Assembly (NCBI GenBank): GCA_000715685.1
Contig: KL569531.1
Coordinates: forward strand, 6,387-11,444
Source: Streptomyces lilacinus
Lineage (GTDB): Bacteria > Actinomycetota > Actinomycetes > Streptomycetales > Streptomycetaceae
Direction of reading: 5' to 3'
Length of the DNA stretch: 5,058 nucleotides
The position numbers were made by a program, and so were the translations under genes. Shown here piece after piece: positions 4,870 through 5,058 of this stretch (within the stretch, counting starts at the first letter, position 1; each line of letters opens with the position of its first letter). Under the pieces are notes generated by a model. It was given only the letters and a program-made list of their open reading frames with translations. It did not search any database and had not been told where the DNA came from.

Positions 4870-4929
4870 CCGCGCCCCCTGTGTCTGGTGCTGTGGCTTT
4901 CGGTGCTCCGCAGGCCGCGGGGCGCCCCT

Positions 4930-4935
4930 ATTATC
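4930..4935 (-). promoter_or_regulatory. Candidate -10 box for the lysine-tract gene
   Basis: On the minus strand this reads GATAAT, five of six matches to TATAAT, and is the most AT-rich spot in the gap upstream of the ATG at 4869. A start near 4923 would give a leader of about 55 nt. It would also fall within the palindrome GGGGCGCCCC (4919-4928). No clear -35 box is present. Confidence 0.38.
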
Positions 4936-4979
4936 GGCACACCGCTACCCGGCCCAGCAGGGGGCATGCCCTCGGGGGC

Positions 4980-5058
4980 TCACTGCGCGGGCGCGTCCGG
5001 CCCGAAGCGGCTGCGGACCGCCGTCTGCACCTCGGCCTCCTCGGCCGGATCGGCGGGC
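4980..5058 (-). CDS. C-terminal end of an unidentified protein (partial)
   Basis: Reading the minus strand, 25 codons run from the window edge to a TGA at 4980-4982. The sequence ends in EVQTAVRSRFGPDAPAQ. Codon use is strongly G/C-biased at third positions, and the acidic-then-basic helical character looks like a real protein end. The fragment is too short to identify. It lies on the same strand as the lysine-tract gene, 110 nt upstream of it, with a candidate promoter in the gap, so co-transcription is not required. Confidence 0.5.
   Translation of the reverse strand, partial: PADPAEEAEVQTAVRSRFGPDAPAQ

Overview
The window is very GC-rich, has strong G/C bias at third codon positions, uses GTG starts, and carries gene families typical of Streptomyces and close relatives. 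The most likely source is a streptomycete, or at least a high-GC actinomycete. Bases 1-19 are not genomic. They are an exact copy of the synthetic Tn5 mosaic end used in tagmentation sequencing libraries, so the real sequence starts at about position 20, probably at a contig edge.

Left part (20-1796, minus strand): the 5' portion of a large membrane glycosyltransferase of family GT2, of the cellulose-synthase (BcsA/CslA) type. It shows the D, DxD, TED and QxxRW motifs and an FxVTxK gating-loop motif. Its C-terminus lies outside the window. A divergent intergenic region (1797-2000) separates it from a compact plus-strand operon (2001-2691) of three small genes. These are a 70-residue helical protein, a 115-residue ArsR-type winged-helix regulator without any cysteine, and a 42-residue single-span membrane protein whose ATG overlaps the regulator's stop. 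A 22-bp near-perfect AT-rich palindrome overlaps a good -10 box upstream of this operon and is the obvious candidate autoregulatory operator.

Middle part: 2692-2980 has no convincing gene but contains several strong inverted repeats. It is followed by a small gene (2981-3310), probably leaderless, encoding a protein with a ribbon-helix-helix-like N-terminus and a possible Cys/His metal site. Next is a 301-residue multi-span membrane protein with a DUF3592-like extracytoplasmic domain (3407-4312).

Right part: a strong bidirectional terminator (about 4354-4403) whose two flanks each carry a tandem duplication lies between the membrane protein and a convergent minus-strand gene (4423-4869). That gene encodes a secreted or membrane-anchored protein with a lysine tract just before its C-terminal membrane helix. 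The window ends with the last 25 codons of another minus-strand gene (4980-5058). Apart from the three-gene operon, the genes look like separate transcription units of general cell-envelope or regulatory character. No mobile element, CRISPR array, tRNA or rRNA was seen.
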